Notes under the pieces: model-generated
The model's database searches: none
Told to the model about the DNA's origin: nothing
The model's input: only the letters and a program-made list of their open reading frames with translations
Translations under genes and position numbers: made by a program
Assembly (NCBI GenBank): GCA_027487905.1
Contig: JAIYCR010000018.1
Location: forward strand, 1 to 64,000
Length of the DNA stretch: 64,000 nt
Reading direction: 5' to 3'
Origin: Rubrivivax sp.
GTDB taxonomy: Bacteria; Pseudomonadota; Gammaproteobacteria; Burkholderiales; Burkholderiaceae_C
Shown here: positions 53,555-62,939 of the stretch, piece after piece
Numbering within the stretch: the stretch's first letter is position 1
Layout of the letters: each line of letters starts with the position of its first letter

Positions 53555-54247
53555 ATGGGCTGCATCCTCAAGGGTGGTGGCGGCCTTTATTCGCGCTCGG
53601 TCGTCGGCGCGGTGGTGCTGGCCGCCGGGGCCGGTGAGCGGATGGGTCGGCGCCCGAAGAGCCTGCTCGAGCTGGGCGGCGTGCCGCTGATCCGCCGCAC
53701 GCTGATCGCACTGTCCGGCGCGGGCGTGGACGAGCTGGTCGTGGTGCTCGGCCACCATGCGCCGGCCATCGCGCCGCTGGTCGAGACCTTCCCGGTCACC
53801 GTCGTGCACAACCCCGATCCCGACCAGGGCCAGGTGTCGTCGCAGCGCCTGGGGCTGGCCGCCTTGTCGCAGAAGATCGACACGGTGATGGTGGTGCTGG
53901 CCGACCAGCCCCTGCTCGGCTCGGCCGACCTCACCCAGCTCATCGGCGCCTGGAAGAAGCGGCCCGAAGGTACCGAGGTGCTGCATCCACAGGTCGGGGG
54001 CCAGCGCGGCAACCCGGTGGTGTTCAGCGCCGCCGTCCGCGACGCCATCCTCGCCGGCCAGGCCGATGTCGGCTGCCGCCAGTGGCAGGCGGCCCACCCC
54101 GATCAGGTCCACGCCTTCGAGACGGACAACCGCCGCTTCACCTGGGACGTGGACCGCGAGGAGGACATCACCCGGCTGCGCGAGGCCACCGGGCACGAGC
54201 TGCGCTGGCCGGCGGCCTGGGCGCGCAACCCGCTGACCTCCGCGTGA
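53555..54247 (+). CDS. MocA/MobA-like molybdenum cofactor cytidylyltransferase
   Basis: A 230-residue nucleotidyltransferase with the signature VVLAAGAGERMGRRPKSLLE followed by VMVVLADQPLLG and GNPVVFS. MocA enzymes add CMP to molybdopterin, giving the MCD form that CODH requires. The location at the end of the cox maturation genes fits this activity. The N-terminus MGCILKGGGGLYSRS is unusual for the family. The stop overlaps the next GTG start (GTGA). Confidence 0.9.
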   Translation: MGCILKGGGGLYSRSVVGAVVLAAGAGERMGRRPKSLLELGGVPLIRRTLIALSGAGVDELVVVLGHHAPAIAPLVETFPVTVVHNPDPDQGQVSSQRLGLAALSQKIDTVMVVLADQPLLGSADLTQLIGAWKKRPEGTEVLHPQVGGQRGNPVVFSAAVRDAILAGQADVGCRQWQAAHPDQVHAFETDNRRFTWDVDREEDITRLREATGHELRWPAAWARNPLTSA

Positions 54248-55035
54248 GCCGGCAGCCTGACGCCCGAGCCGCTGCGATGACGCCACGGCCCGTCGAGACC
54301 GCCGGGCTGCGCCAGCTGTGGGCCACCCCGATGGGCGTGCACCACTTCGACGGCGCCGCCGAGGTCAACCCGCTGCTCGTGCGCATCTTCGGCGCGCTGC
54401 GCAGCACCCGGCTGGCCGAGGCGCAGGCTGCGGCCGGCGACGCGCGTGCCGCCGCAGAACCGCAGGCTGCGGCGGGGGCACCCCCTTTCTTCGCCAGCGA
54501 CGACGACCTGCTGCAGCGCATCCGCATCGGCGAGTGGCAAAGGCTGGTGCGCTTCTTCGTCGAGTCGCTGCGCGACACCACCAAGGCGGCGAACGCGGGG
54601 GCCTGGCCGGCCAGCGGCCTGGACCTGCGCATCGCGCTGAACGGGGTGTGGTTCCAGATCAGCTCGGGCGGCGCCTTCCACGATGTGCACACCCACGGCA
54701 ACTGCTCCTGGTCGGGCGTCTACATCGTGCAGGTGGACCCGCCCGAGGAGCGCCGCAGGCATGCGGTGTACGGAGCGGCCAATGGCAGCACGCGCTTCTA
54801 TGGACCCTGGTTCGACAAGCTGGGCGGCGCGCAGGTCGACCTGGGCAACGCCTACCTTCAGCCGCCGCATGTGGACGTCGAACCGGTCGAAGGCCAGCTG
54901 GTGCTCTTCCCCTCCTGGCTGGCGCACCAGGCCATGCCCTATTCGGGCCAGCGCGAGCGGGTGATCGTGTCCTTCAATGCCTCGGTCCATGCCGCCGCGG
55001 GCAGCGACCAGCTCCAGGGCTATGGACCCCGTTGA
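54244..55035 (+). CDS. 2-oxoglutarate/Fe(II) oxygenase of the TIGR02466-like family
   Basis: A 263-residue double-stranded beta-helix protein. The iron ligands are suggested by HDVHTHGNCSWSGVYIV and the later histidine in LVLFPSWLAHQAMPY; Arg in RERVIVSFNAS would bind 2-oxoglutarate. An Ala-rich insert lies at about 60-85. The substrate is unknown; relatives are seen as phage or putative hydroxylases. GTG 54244 in a GTGA overlap is chosen; ATG 54277 is possible. Tight coupling to the mocA-like gene and to a membrane protein (14-bp overlap) places it in the cox transcript, which is not a usual cox gene. Confidence 0.8.
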   Translation: MSRQPDARAAAMTPRPVETAGLRQLWATPMGVHHFDGAAEVNPLLVRIFGALRSTRLAEAQAAAGDARAAAEPQAAAGAPPFFASDDDLLQRIRIGEWQRLVRFFVESLRDTTKAANAGAWPASGLDLRIALNGVWFQISSGGAFHDVHTHGNCSWSGVYIVQVDPPEERRRHAVYGAANGSTRFYGPWFDKLGGAQVDLGNAYLQPPHVDVEPVEGQLVLFPSWLAHQAMPYSGQRERVIVSFNASVHAAAGSDQLQGYGPR

Positions 55036-56293
55036 CAGCGCGCGCGGGGTCGCCGGGCGGCTGATGCTCGCCCGCATGACCGCGTGGACGCTGCTGCTGG
55101 CCGGCTGGCTGGCCCTCGGTGCACTCGGGCGCCAGTGGGCGCCGCTGCTGGTCGCCGGCCTCGCGCCCCTGGTGCTGTGGCTGGCCGTGATCGGCGCGGC
55201 ACTGGCCTCGACCCGCCAGGTGCTGCTGCCGCCCAAGGGGCTTCGCCTGGCGCTGCTCGGGTGCGGCGCCTTCGCCTGCGCGGCCCTGTGGCTGCTGATC
55301 GAAGGGTCTGCCTCGCCGCCCGTGCTGGGCGAACTCAGCTCACCGCGCCGCAGCCTGCTGCTGGTGATGCTGGCTGCGGCGGCATGGGCGGTGCTGCTGG
55401 TGCTGGCGTCCCGGGTGGTCAAGGGCCTGCGGCAGGCGGCACGGCAGCAGGGACTGTGCATCGGCTCGCCCGCCCTGCCGGCGCTGGGCGCCGCGCTGAT
55501 CACCGCCTCGCTGCCGGATCTCTTCGCCCCGCTGCTGGGCGGCCTGCTGCTGCTGAGCGCCTGCCTGCTGGCGGCGCTGGCCGATCGAAGCCGGCCGGCA
55601 GGCGCCTGCGCGAGCGGACTCTTCGATTGCGCCCTTCCTTTCCCGCAGGAGGAATCGTCGGCTTCACAGCCCGTCGCCTTTGCCACCTCGGACGCCGTTG
55701 CAGACCGCCGCATCCGCAGGCTCGCCCGCTGGACGATGCTGCCGATGATGGCCTCGCTCGCCTGGATGGTCGAGCTGTGCGCGGGCGCCGGCCTGTCGAC
55801 GCACGCGGTGACCTGGATCCACCTGCTGGCCATGCTCGGACCCGCTGCCGCCCTGGAGATGAAGGCCCTTGCCCGCCGGGCGTCGCCACCCCGCCGGGTG
55901 GGCCTGGCCGCAGCCGCTTTGGTTGCCGGCGGCGTGGCCCTCGTCTCCGCCGAAGGCGTGCAGGCCTGGATGCTGGCCTCGGTGGCGCACGCGCTGGCCT
56001 GGGGTCTGGTGTGGAGCGCGGGTCTGGCCGCCGCGAGGCCCGGGGCCGCGACGCGCCCGGCGGCGCTGCCCATCGGGCCGCCGCCCGGACGGCGGTCGGG
56101 GGCGGGCCCGAGGCGCAGCCTGGCCGCTCTCGTGCCGGCGGCGCTGGTGCTGCTGCTGGGGGCGGCCATCGAGGCCTGGGGCCTGGCGGCCCTGGGCGCC
56201 GTGCATCTGGCGCTGGCCGGCGCCGCGGCCTTCGCCTGCGGGGTATTCGCCCTGCGCCTGCGCGGGGGGCGCGCGGCGCTGGCGGGCGGCTGA
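55022..56293 (+). CDS. Unknown multi-pass membrane protein at the end of the cox gene run
   Basis: A 423-residue protein with about eleven hydrophobic segments, Leu/Ala-rich, interrupted by a hydrophilic loop (about 195-235). No family is recognised; it is not obviously CoxC, CoxH or CoxK, nor a known transporter. It overlaps the preceding oxygenase gene by 14 bp and so is probably cotranslated with it. It could be a membrane anchor, a transporter or a component linking CODH to respiration; none of these can be shown from sequence. It converges on a PACE-type efflux gene. Confidence 0.7.
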   Translation: MDPVDSARGVAGRLMLARMTAWTLLLAGWLALGALGRQWAPLLVAGLAPLVLWLAVIGAALASTRQVLLPPKGLRLALLGCGAFACAALWLLIEGSASPPVLGELSSPRRSLLLVMLAAAAWAVLLVLASRVVKGLRQAARQQGLCIGSPALPALGAALITASLPDLFAPLLGGLLLLSACLLAALADRSRPAGACASGLFDCALPFPQEESSASQPVAFATSDAVADRRIRRLARWTMLPMMASLAWMVELCAGAGLSTHAVTWIHLLAMLGPAAALEMKALARRASPPRRVGLAAAALVAGGVALVSAEGVQAWMLASVAHALAWGLVWSAGLAAARPGAATRPAALPIGPPPGRRSGAGPRRSLAALVPAALVLLLGAAIEAWGLAALGAVHLALAGAAAFACGVFALRLRGGRAALAGG

Positions 56294-56355
56294 AGGAGCC
56301 GGCTGAAGAAGGCGGTTGAAAAGGATCGCCGAAAAGGACCGCTGAGAAAGTCGGC
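56292..56355. repeat. Degenerate 13-14-bp tandem repeat after a stop codon
   Basis: About five imperfect units of the form GGCTGAAGAAGGC run from the stop codon of the membrane protein gene into the convergent gap. They resemble in position the 15-bp repeat at 7551-7625. The copies are too degenerate for certainty. Confidence 0.45.
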
Positions 56356-56368
56356 CGCGCTGAGCGGC

Positions 56369-56803
56369 TCAGGTCGGCGGCAGGGGACGCGCGGACTGCG
56401 GCAGGCCGAACACTCGGTCGAAGGTCCAGGTGAAGGCGATGCCGTAGACGAAGAAGAAGGCGAGGATGCCCAGGTCGGCCACGAAAGCCTTCCACAGCGT
56501 GGTGTCCAGCCACCAGGCCATCACCGGCACCAGCATCACCACCAGGCCGCCCTCGAACAGCGCTCCATGGGCGAGCCGACGACGCCACGAGCGCCCCTTG
56601 ACCGCCTGGCGGGCTTCCCAGCGCTCGAAGGCGGTGTTGAAGGCGTAGTTCCAGGCCAGGGCGATGCCCGACATCAGCACGGCCAGCCCGAGGGTGGAGC
56701 TCACCGGCTGGTCGAACATCCAGGCCATGGCAGGCGCCACGACCGACACGGCGATGCCTTCGAAGAGGATGGCCTGCACGACGCGGCGGGTCAGGGGGGA
56801 CAT
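56369..56803 (-). CDS. PACE family efflux transporter
   Basis: A 144-residue membrane protein with four predicted helices in two tandem bacterial transmembrane-pair repeats: QAILFEGIAVSVVAPAMAWMF and HGALFEGGLVVMLVPVMAWWL, with the Trp/Asn motif ALAWNYAFNTAFERWE. These match proteobacterial antimicrobial compound efflux (PACE) proteins such as AceI, which export chlorhexidine and polyamines by proton antiport. ATG 56803 gives the family length; a start 17 codons upstream is less likely. Confidence 0.9.
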   Translation of the reverse strand: MSPLTRRVVQAILFEGIAVSVVAPAMAWMFDQPVSSTLGLAVLMSGIALAWNYAFNTAFERWEARQAVKGRSWRRRLAHGALFEGGLVVMLVPVMAWWLDTTLWKAFVADLGILAFFFVYGIAFTWTFDRVFGLPQSARPLPPT

Positions 56804-56914
56804 GGAATCGGCAGCAGGAGGAAGCCCCGTCGCAGGGCCGGCAAGGCCCTGCATTGTCAGGGGCTCTGCGTGCTGCCGCAGCCGGCGCCGTCGGGCCGGC
56901 GCCGGCCTCAGGCC

Positions 56915-59104
56915 TCAGAGGTCGAGCGAGGCCTGCAGCCCCACCGTGCGCGGCGAGCCGTAGATGACGCGGGGCTGCTGCAGCGCGTTGGTCGCGTTGA
57001 CCGTCGAGTACTCCTTGTTGGTCAGGTTGCGCACCCACAGCGCCACCGACCAGCGGCGCGCCTCGCCGCCCTCCAGCGCGACGCGCGCGTTGAGCAGCTC
57101 GAAGCTCGGGATGCGGTTGACCGCCGCGCCGTTCGCGTTGCTGGTCTGCTCGCCGGTGTGGGTGTAGCCCAGCGACGAGCGCAGCTCCAGCCCGCCCACC
57201 GGCATCGTGTGCTCCACCGACAGCGCAGACTTCAGGCGCGGTGCGAAGGGCAGCCGGTTGCCGTCGAAGTTCACGCCCACGCCGCCGCCGTTCTTGAAGC
57301 TCAGGAAGGTGGCGTCGGTGTAGGCCAGCCCCCCCCGGAAGGTGATGGACGCGCTGGCCCGCGCCTGCAGGTCGAACTCTAGGCCGTCGATGCGCACCTC
57401 GCCCGCGTTGGTGATGGTGGCCACCGAGGTGCCGTTGGGCTGCAGCACGAACTGCTGCACCTGGTAGTCCTTGCCATCCATCCGGTAGAGCGAGGCGTTC
57501 GTCCGCAGGCGGCGCTCGAGCCACTCGGCCTTCAGGCCGAGCTCGAAGCTCTCGACCTTCTGCTTGTTGAATCGCAGGTCGACCGACGGGTTGCTCACCG
57601 CCGAGCCGATCAGGTCCATGTTGTAGCCGCCGCTCTTGAAGCCCTGCGTGTAGAAGCCGTAGGCCATCAGCTGGGGCGCGATGAACCAGTTCAGCCCGAG
57701 CTTGGGCGACAGGTCGCTGTCGCTGACCTGGCCGCCGAATTGGGGGATGTTCGCGGCCAGGCCCGGGATCGGGGTCTGGCTCAGCGTGATGTCCTTGGTC
57801 TCGCGGGTGGCGCGAAGGCCGCCGGTGAACTGCAGCCGCTCGGTGAGCCTGACGTTGCCGTGCGCGAACAGGGCCACCGACTCGCCCTGCATCGAGCCGA
57901 TGCTGGTGGTGGTGAGCCGGCGCAGAGGTGCCACCGGGAAAGCGGCGCCCGTGCTGAGCGCGGCGACCTGATCGCTGTCCTGCTTCATGTAGAAGAGGCC
58001 CAGCAGCCAGTCGGCCGCCGGGTCGGGCGCGCTCGCAATGCGCAGTTCCTGGGTGAACTGCTTGTTCTTCGCGGTGTTGTTGCCGAAGTAGATGTCCAAC
58101 GGCGCCATGTCGTCGTCGTTGCTGTAGAAGTTCGTCGCGGTCTGCGCCGAGGTGATGGAGGTCAGCCGCAGGCCCCGGCCCAGGCCAGCCTCCACCGTCA
58201 CCGAGCCGCCGTCCTTGTCCACCGTCTCCTCCGAGCGAGCGTCGGTGGCGGTGGTGCGCGAGCCGGGCGCGAGGGCCGCCAGCGGCGACGGCGCGACCGC
58301 CTCGCCGAACAGCGGCACGCCCTTGTAGCGGTAGTGCCAGAGCGCCGCATCGACCTGGGCGTTGCTGCCCGGCTTGACGCGCAGGAAGGCCCGCGCGGTG
58401 GTGCCATCGCCGCTGCCCGGGCGAACGTCCGGGCGGGTCAGGTTGTCGATCCAGCCATCGGTCTTCTCCTGCGCGACCGACACCGAGGCCTGCACCGTGC
58501 CCGGCACCACCGCGCCGCCCAGCCACGCCCCCAGGTTGCGCGTGCCGAAGCTGCCGCCCTCCACGTTGGCGCTGGCCTCGAATCGGTCGGTGGGCTTGCG
58601 GGTGGTGAGGTTCAGCGCACCGGCGACGGTGTTCTTGCCGAACAGCGTGCCCTGCGGGCCGCGCAGGATCTCCAGGCGTTCGATGCCGGTCAGGCCCAGC
58701 GAGGTGGCTTCGGACCGGCCCGCATAGACCCCGTCGACGTAGACGCCCATGCTGGCGTCGAAGCCCGGGTTGCGTGCGAAGTCGTTGATGCCGCGGATGC
58801 CCATGCGCGCGCCCAGCGTGCGGTTGGACTGGCCGCCGGTCACGCTGGGCGACAGGTCGCCCAGGTTGAACAGATCCTTGACGCCGGCACGCTCGAGGTC
58901 GCCGGCCGACACCGAGTCCACCGAGACCGGCACGACCTGCAGGTTCTGGTCGCGCTTCTGGGCGGTGACCACCACGGGTTGCAGCGCTTCGGTGGGCGCG
59001 CCTTGCGCCCGTGCGGGGCTGGTCACCGCCGCGGTGGCGCATGCGAGGAGCGCGGCCTTCGCGACGAGCGTCAAGGGTGGGCGGCGCAGGAAGGGGGCGG
59101 GCAT
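56915..59104 (-). CDS. TonB-dependent outer-membrane receptor
   Basis: A 729-residue receptor with a signal peptide (cleaved near SPARAQG). A TonB box-like region (LQPVVVTAQKRDQNLQ) is followed by a plug domain (GIRGINDFARNPGFDASMGVYVDGVY, LEILRGPQGTLFGKNTVAGALN) and a beta-barrel ending in aromatic GLQASLDL. The AQKR plug type is common in receptors for plant-derived or aromatic substrates. AAGGAGA lies 8 nt before the ATG. The adjacent TetR gene reads in the same direction 158 bp upstream, and a solute-binding protein and peptidase-like genes lie beyond, suggesting a shared import pathway. Confidence 0.93.
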   Translation of the reverse strand: MPAPFLRRPPLTLVAKAALLACATAAVTSPARAQGAPTEALQPVVVTAQKRDQNLQVVPVSVDSVSAGDLERAGVKDLFNLGDLSPSVTGGQSNRTLGARMGIRGINDFARNPGFDASMGVYVDGVYAGRSEATSLGLTGIERLEILRGPQGTLFGKNTVAGALNLTTRKPTDRFEASANVEGGSFGTRNLGAWLGGAVVPGTVQASVSVAQEKTDGWIDNLTRPDVRPGSGDGTTARAFLRVKPGSNAQVDAALWHYRYKGVPLFGEAVAPSPLAALAPGSRTTATDARSEETVDKDGGSVTVEAGLGRGLRLTSITSAQTATNFYSNDDDMAPLDIYFGNNTAKNKQFTQELRIASAPDPAADWLLGLFYMKQDSDQVAALSTGAAFPVAPLRRLTTTSIGSMQGESVALFAHGNVRLTERLQFTGGLRATRETKDITLSQTPIPGLAANIPQFGGQVSDSDLSPKLGLNWFIAPQLMAYGFYTQGFKSGGYNMDLIGSAVSNPSVDLRFNKQKVESFELGLKAEWLERRLRTNASLYRMDGKDYQVQQFVLQPNGTSVATITNAGEVRIDGLEFDLQARASASITFRGGLAYTDATFLSFKNGGGVGVNFDGNRLPFAPRLKSALSVEHTMPVGGLELRSSLGYTHTGEQTSNANGAAVNRIPSFELLNARVALEGGEARRWSVALWVRNLTNKEYSTVNATNALQQPRVIYGSPRTVGLQASLDL

Positions 59105-59262
59105 GTCGGGTGTCTCCTTGTGTCGTGTTGTCAGGGGCGTGACCTGGAAAGGCCGGGTCACTCGGCCGTGGGTGACCCGCCGGGGAGCGGGTCGGGAAGC
59201 GGGGCGGGAAAGAGTGGGGCCGGGCCTCCGGGTGCTCAGCGAGCCCAGGAGCCTGAGGGCGC

Positions 59263-60018
59263 TCACGATGAGGCGCAGGACGAACCGGTGGGCGGCGGCG
59301 CCTCCGGCGAAGCCGGTGCCGCTCGGCGGGTCAGGTGGGCGCTGGCGATTTCGCTCCACAGGGCCATCACCCGCTCGGTGAGGCCGGGATCGGAAGCCGC
59401 CTCCATCGAGGTGGCCAGGCCGCGCAGCACGCAGGCGTTCAGCGACAGGAAGGTGGTCAGCTCGGCGGGGTCCTTCAACGGAATGGACTTCGCGAAGGTC
59501 GCGTCCCGGCTGGCGATCCATTCCCGGACCGCCTCGCGCAGCCTCTGGTGGAGGGCATGCTGATGCCGCGACAGCAGCACCACCTCCAGCGCGGCCAGGT
59601 AGTCAGGGCGGCCGAAGATGTTCTTCCACAGCGCGTGCTGGAGTTGCTCGAGCGCCTGGCTGCCCACGGCGGCGCTGGCGTAGGCCGGTCGCTCGGCTTC
59701 CCATTCCCTCAGCAGGTGCCGGATGGCCGCCACGACCATGTCGTCCTTGCTGGGGTAGTGGTGTGCCTGTGCCCCCTTGGACACACCCGCCCGTTCGGCG
59801 ATCTGCGCGGTGGTGACGTTCGCATAGCCCACTTCGGTCAGCAGCTCCACCGCCGCCTGGCACAGCCGGCGCTGGGTCTCGCTGCTGCGCATGGCCTGGG
59901 TGCGGCGCTCACGGGTGGCAGGCGCAGCCGCGCCGCTGTCGGGGGGCTTCGAAGCGGAACCGGGCACCGCCTCGGACGGGCCGCCGGCATTCCGGTTGGA
60001 AGAGGACTCGGGATTCAT
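59263..60018 (-). CDS. TetR family transcriptional regulator
   Basis: A 251-residue regulator. The N-terminal 45 residues are a low-complexity extension. A helix-turn-helix follows (about 48-95: AAVELLTEVGYANVTTAQIAERAGVSKG, AQAHHYPSKDDMV), then a ligand-binding helical domain. It resembles repressors that control efflux or catabolic operons. A short TTCAT-N4-ATGAA inverted repeat (60014-60027) overlaps its start codon and might be an autoregulatory operator. It is divergent from the solute-binding protein gene (105-bp gap). Confidence 0.9.
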   Translation of the reverse strand: MNPESSSNRNAGGPSEAVPGSASKPPDSGAAAPATRERRTQAMRSSETQRRLCQAAVELLTEVGYANVTTAQIAERAGVSKGAQAHHYPSKDDMVVAAIRHLLREWEAERPAYASAAVGSQALEQLQHALWKNIFGRPDYLAALEVVLLSRHQHALHQRLREAVREWIASRDATFAKSIPLKDPAELTTFLSLNACVLRGLATSMEAASDPGLTERVMALWSEIASAHLTRRAAPASPEAPPPTGSSCASS

Positions 60019-60123
60019 ACGGATGAACAAATCGGGCAGTCGGATTGTAAAGTTGCCGCCCCGGACGTCGGCAGTGGATACCCGAATCGGCGCGCCAGCG
60101 AAGGCCCCCGCAGCCCCCATGAC

Positions 60124-62046
60124 ATGACACGCTCTCCCCTGGCCGCACTGGTCCTGCTGATCGGCCTGGCCGCCCCCGCGATGCCGGCCGTGGGCCAGGC
60201 GGGGGTCGCCGCGCCCAACTCCGCGCCCGTTGCCGCGCCGGTTGCCGCGCCCGTCTCCACACCCGTCTCCGCACCGGCGGGCGGCTCCATCCAGCCGCGC
60301 GCGAGCGCCCTCCCCACCGCGCCCAAGGTGCTCCGCTATGCCTTCCCGCTCGCGGAGACCGGCTTCGACCCGGCGCAGATCTCCGACCTGTACTCGCGCA
60401 TCGTGGCGGCGAACCTCTTCGAGGCGCCGCTCACCTACGACTTCCTCGCCCGACCGGTCCGGCTGGTTCCGCAGACCGCCGCCGCGCTGCCCGAGGTCAG
60501 CCCGGACTTCAGGCGCTGGGTGTTCCGCATCCGCCCGGGCATCCATTTCGCCGACGACCCGGCCTTCAAGGGGCGGCGCCGCGAACTGGTGGCGGCGGAC
60601 TACGTCTACTCGATCAAGCGCCACTACGACCCGCAGTTCAAGAGTCCGGCGATGTTCCTGTTCGAGAACGCCCGAGTGCTGGGCCTGTCGGCGCTGCGCC
60701 GGAGGGCGCTGGAGACGAAGCAGCCCTTCGACTACGACTCCGAGGTGGCGGGCCTTCGCACGCTGGACCGCTACAGCTTCGAGATCGTGCTGGCCGAACC
60801 GGCCCCGCGCTTCGGCTTCGTGATGGCCGATGGCGCGGTGGCGGGCGCCGTGGCCCGCGAGGTCATCGAGGCCTATCCGGGCAAGTCCATGGAGCACCCG
60901 GTGGGCACGGGCCCCTATCGGTTGACGCAGTGGACGCGCTCGTCGCGCATGGTGTTCGAGCGCAATCCCAACTTCCGCGAGCAGGTTTTCGATGCCGAGC
61001 CCGCCCCGGACGATGCAGCGGGCCGGGCCATCCTCGCGCAGATGAAGGGGCGGCCGCTGCCGCAGGTCGACCGCATCGAGATCACGGTCATCGAGGAGGC
61101 TCAGCCGCGCTGGCTGGCCTTCCTCAACGGGCAGCTTGACCTGCTCGAGCGCCTGCCCAACGAGTTCGCCACGGTGGCCATCCCGAACAACCAACTCGCG
61201 CCCAACCTGCGCAAGCAGGGCATCCGCATGGAACGCGTGCCCGCGGTGGACGCCACCTTCACCTATTTCGCGATGGAGCACCCGGTGATCGGGGGCTATG
61301 CGCCAGACAAGGTGGCGCTGCGGCGGGCCATCGGCCTGGCCTTCGACAACCGGCTGGAAGTCGATCGCGTGCGGCAATCCCAGGCCATCGTGGCCCAGGC
61401 CATCCTGCCTCCCATGGTCAGTGGCCACGACCCGCAACTGAAGACCGAGATGAGCGAGCACAGCGTCGCCCGGGCGCGCTCGCTGCTCGATCTCTTCGGC
61501 TATGTCGATCGCGACGGCGACGGCTGGCGCGACCTGCCCGACGGCCAGCCGCTGGTGCTGGAGTACGCGAGCCAGCCCGACCAGCTCAGCCGGCAGCAGC
61601 AGGACCTGTGGCACAAGGCGATGGCCGCGATCCAGCTGCGCATCGTGTTCAAGATCGCCAAGTTTCCCGAGCAGGTCAAGGCAAGCCGCGCGGGCAAGCT
61701 GATGATGTGGGGCGTGGCCTGGAACGCGCCCAGTCCGGACGGCACCCTGTTCCTGGACCTGATGTACGGGCCCAACAAGGGGCAGGCCAACCACGCCCGA
61801 TTCGATCTGCCGGCCTTCAATGCGCTGTATCAGCGCCAGCTCGTCCTGCCCGACGGCCCCGAGCGGGAGGCGCTGATGCGCGAAGCCATGCTGCTGGGCG
61901 TGGCCTACATGCCCTACAAGGTGCATTCACACCGGGTCATCACCGACCTGGCGCATGCGCAGGTCCAGGGCTACCGCCGCCACCCCTTCGCGCGCGACTT
62001 CTGGCGCTACGTCGACATCGACCCGCCCGGCCGCCCTGTCCGCTAG
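60124..62046 (+). CDS. ABC transporter solute-binding protein, family 5 (peptide/nickel type)
   Basis: A 640-residue periplasmic binding protein with a signal peptide (ends about AVGQAG) and an Ala/Pro-rich spacer (about 25-60). The SBP_bac_5 domain then starts KVLRYAFPLAETGFDPAQISD. Family blocks include FRIRPGIHFADDPAFKG, HPVGTGPYRLTQW and a C-terminal MWGVAWNAPSPDGTLFLDLMYGPNKG. Members bind oligopeptides, opines or similar compounds. No permease or ATPase genes are in the window. The nearby TonB receptor and two hydrolases suggest a peptide-like substrate. Confidence 0.9.
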   Translation: MTRSPLAALVLLIGLAAPAMPAVGQAGVAAPNSAPVAAPVAAPVSTPVSAPAGGSIQPRASALPTAPKVLRYAFPLAETGFDPAQISDLYSRIVAANLFEAPLTYDFLARPVRLVPQTAAALPEVSPDFRRWVFRIRPGIHFADDPAFKGRRRELVAADYVYSIKRHYDPQFKSPAMFLFENARVLGLSALRRRALETKQPFDYDSEVAGLRTLDRYSFEIVLAEPAPRFGFVMADGAVAGAVAREVIEAYPGKSMEHPVGTGPYRLTQWTRSSRMVFERNPNFREQVFDAEPAPDDAAGRAILAQMKGRPLPQVDRIEITVIEEAQPRWLAFLNGQLDLLERLPNEFATVAIPNNQLAPNLRKQGIRMERVPAVDATFTYFAMEHPVIGGYAPDKVALRRAIGLAFDNRLEVDRVRQSQAIVAQAILPPMVSGHDPQLKTEMSEHSVARARSLLDLFGYVDRDGDGWRDLPDGQPLVLEYASQPDQLSRQQQDLWHKAMAAIQLRIVFKIAKFPEQVKASRAGKLMMWGVAWNAPSPDGTLFLDLMYGPNKGQANHARFDLPAFNALYQRQLVLPDGPEREALMREAMLLGVAYMPYKVHSHRVITDLAHAQVQGYRRHPFARDFWRYVDIDPPGRPVR

Positions 62047-62069
62047 GCCCTCCCCGACACACCGACACC

Positions 62070-62939
62070 ATGTTCATCCAGCTTCAGCAGCAGCGGCTTT
62101 TCTTCGACGTCATCGGAGAAAAGCTCAGGATCGACGGCCCCCGGCTGGTTGAAAAACCCACGCTGGTCGCGCTGCATGGCGGACCGGGCCTGGACCACAC
62201 CCGCTTCCGCCCGGACTTCGATGCGCTGGCCGACATCGCGCAGATCGTCTTCGTCGACCACCGGGGCAATGGGCGCAGCCAACCCAGCGACCCGAGCACC
62301 TGGACGCTCGATCGGTGGGGTGACGACGTCCGCGACCTGTGCAATGCCCTGGGCATCGTCAAGCCCATCGTCTTCGGTCACAGCTTTGGCGGCATGGTCG
62401 CCCAGTCCTACCTCACACGGCACCCGGGCCATGCGGCGGGTGTCGTCCTGTCGTCCACCGCAGCGCACATGGACTTCGCCTCGATGTACGAAGCCTTCGA
62501 GCGCAAGGGCGGCACGCCCGCCCGCGACGCGGCCGAACGTTTCTGGACACGCATGAGCGATGAGGACTTCCAGGACTACGCCCGGCTGTGCCTGCCGCTG
62601 TACTGCACCCGACCGCCGCTCGACGCGCACCAGGCCGCGCGCGCGATCCTGAGTGGCGACGTCATCCGGCACTTCACGCTGTCGCCCGGCGAGATCCGCC
62701 AGATGGACTTCCGCCCTCGCCTGCAGGCCGCCCGCTGCCCGGTGCTGGTGCTTGGCGGAATGGAGGACCCGGCCACTCCGCCCGCCTGCAGCCGAGAGAT
62801 CGCCGCCCACCTGCCGCGCCACCTCGCCGAGCTGCGGCTCTTCGAGGGCTGCGGACACGGCGTCTACCGCGACGACCCCGAACATTTCTGGCCCCTGCTG
62901 CGCGAATGGATCGCCCGGCTCGGCTCGGCGGCGGCATGA
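62070..62939 (+). CDS. Alpha/beta hydrolase, proline iminopeptidase-like
   Basis: A 289-residue hydrolase with the oxyanion motif LHGGPGLDHTRFRPD, the D-H-R-G-N-G-R-S sequence of proline iminopeptidases and related enzymes, the nucleophile elbow FGHSFGGMVAQSY (Ser), the acid in LGGMEDPATPP and His in GCGHGVYRDDP. No signal peptide, so it is cytoplasmic. It could cleave N-terminal proline or an amide or ester of the imported compound. It is 23 bp after the binding-protein gene and overlaps the next gene by 4 bp. Confidence 0.87.
   Translation: MFIQLQQQRLFFDVIGEKLRIDGPRLVEKPTLVALHGGPGLDHTRFRPDFDALADIAQIVFVDHRGNGRSQPSDPSTWTLDRWGDDVRDLCNALGIVKPIVFGHSFGGMVAQSYLTRHPGHAAGVVLSSTAAHMDFASMYEAFERKGGTPARDAAERFWTRMSDEDFQDYARLCLPLYCTRPPLDAHQAARAILSGDVIRHFTLSPGEIRQMDFRPRLQAARCPVLVLGGMEDPATPPACSREIAAHLPRHLAELRLFEGCGHGVYRDDPEHFWPLLREWIARLGSAAA

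Noticed and set aside
60014-60027. TTCAT-N4-ATGAA as the TetR operator
   Set aside because: The 5-bp arms are short for a TetR site and the repeat overlaps the start codon. It is mentioned with the regulator but not called as a feature.
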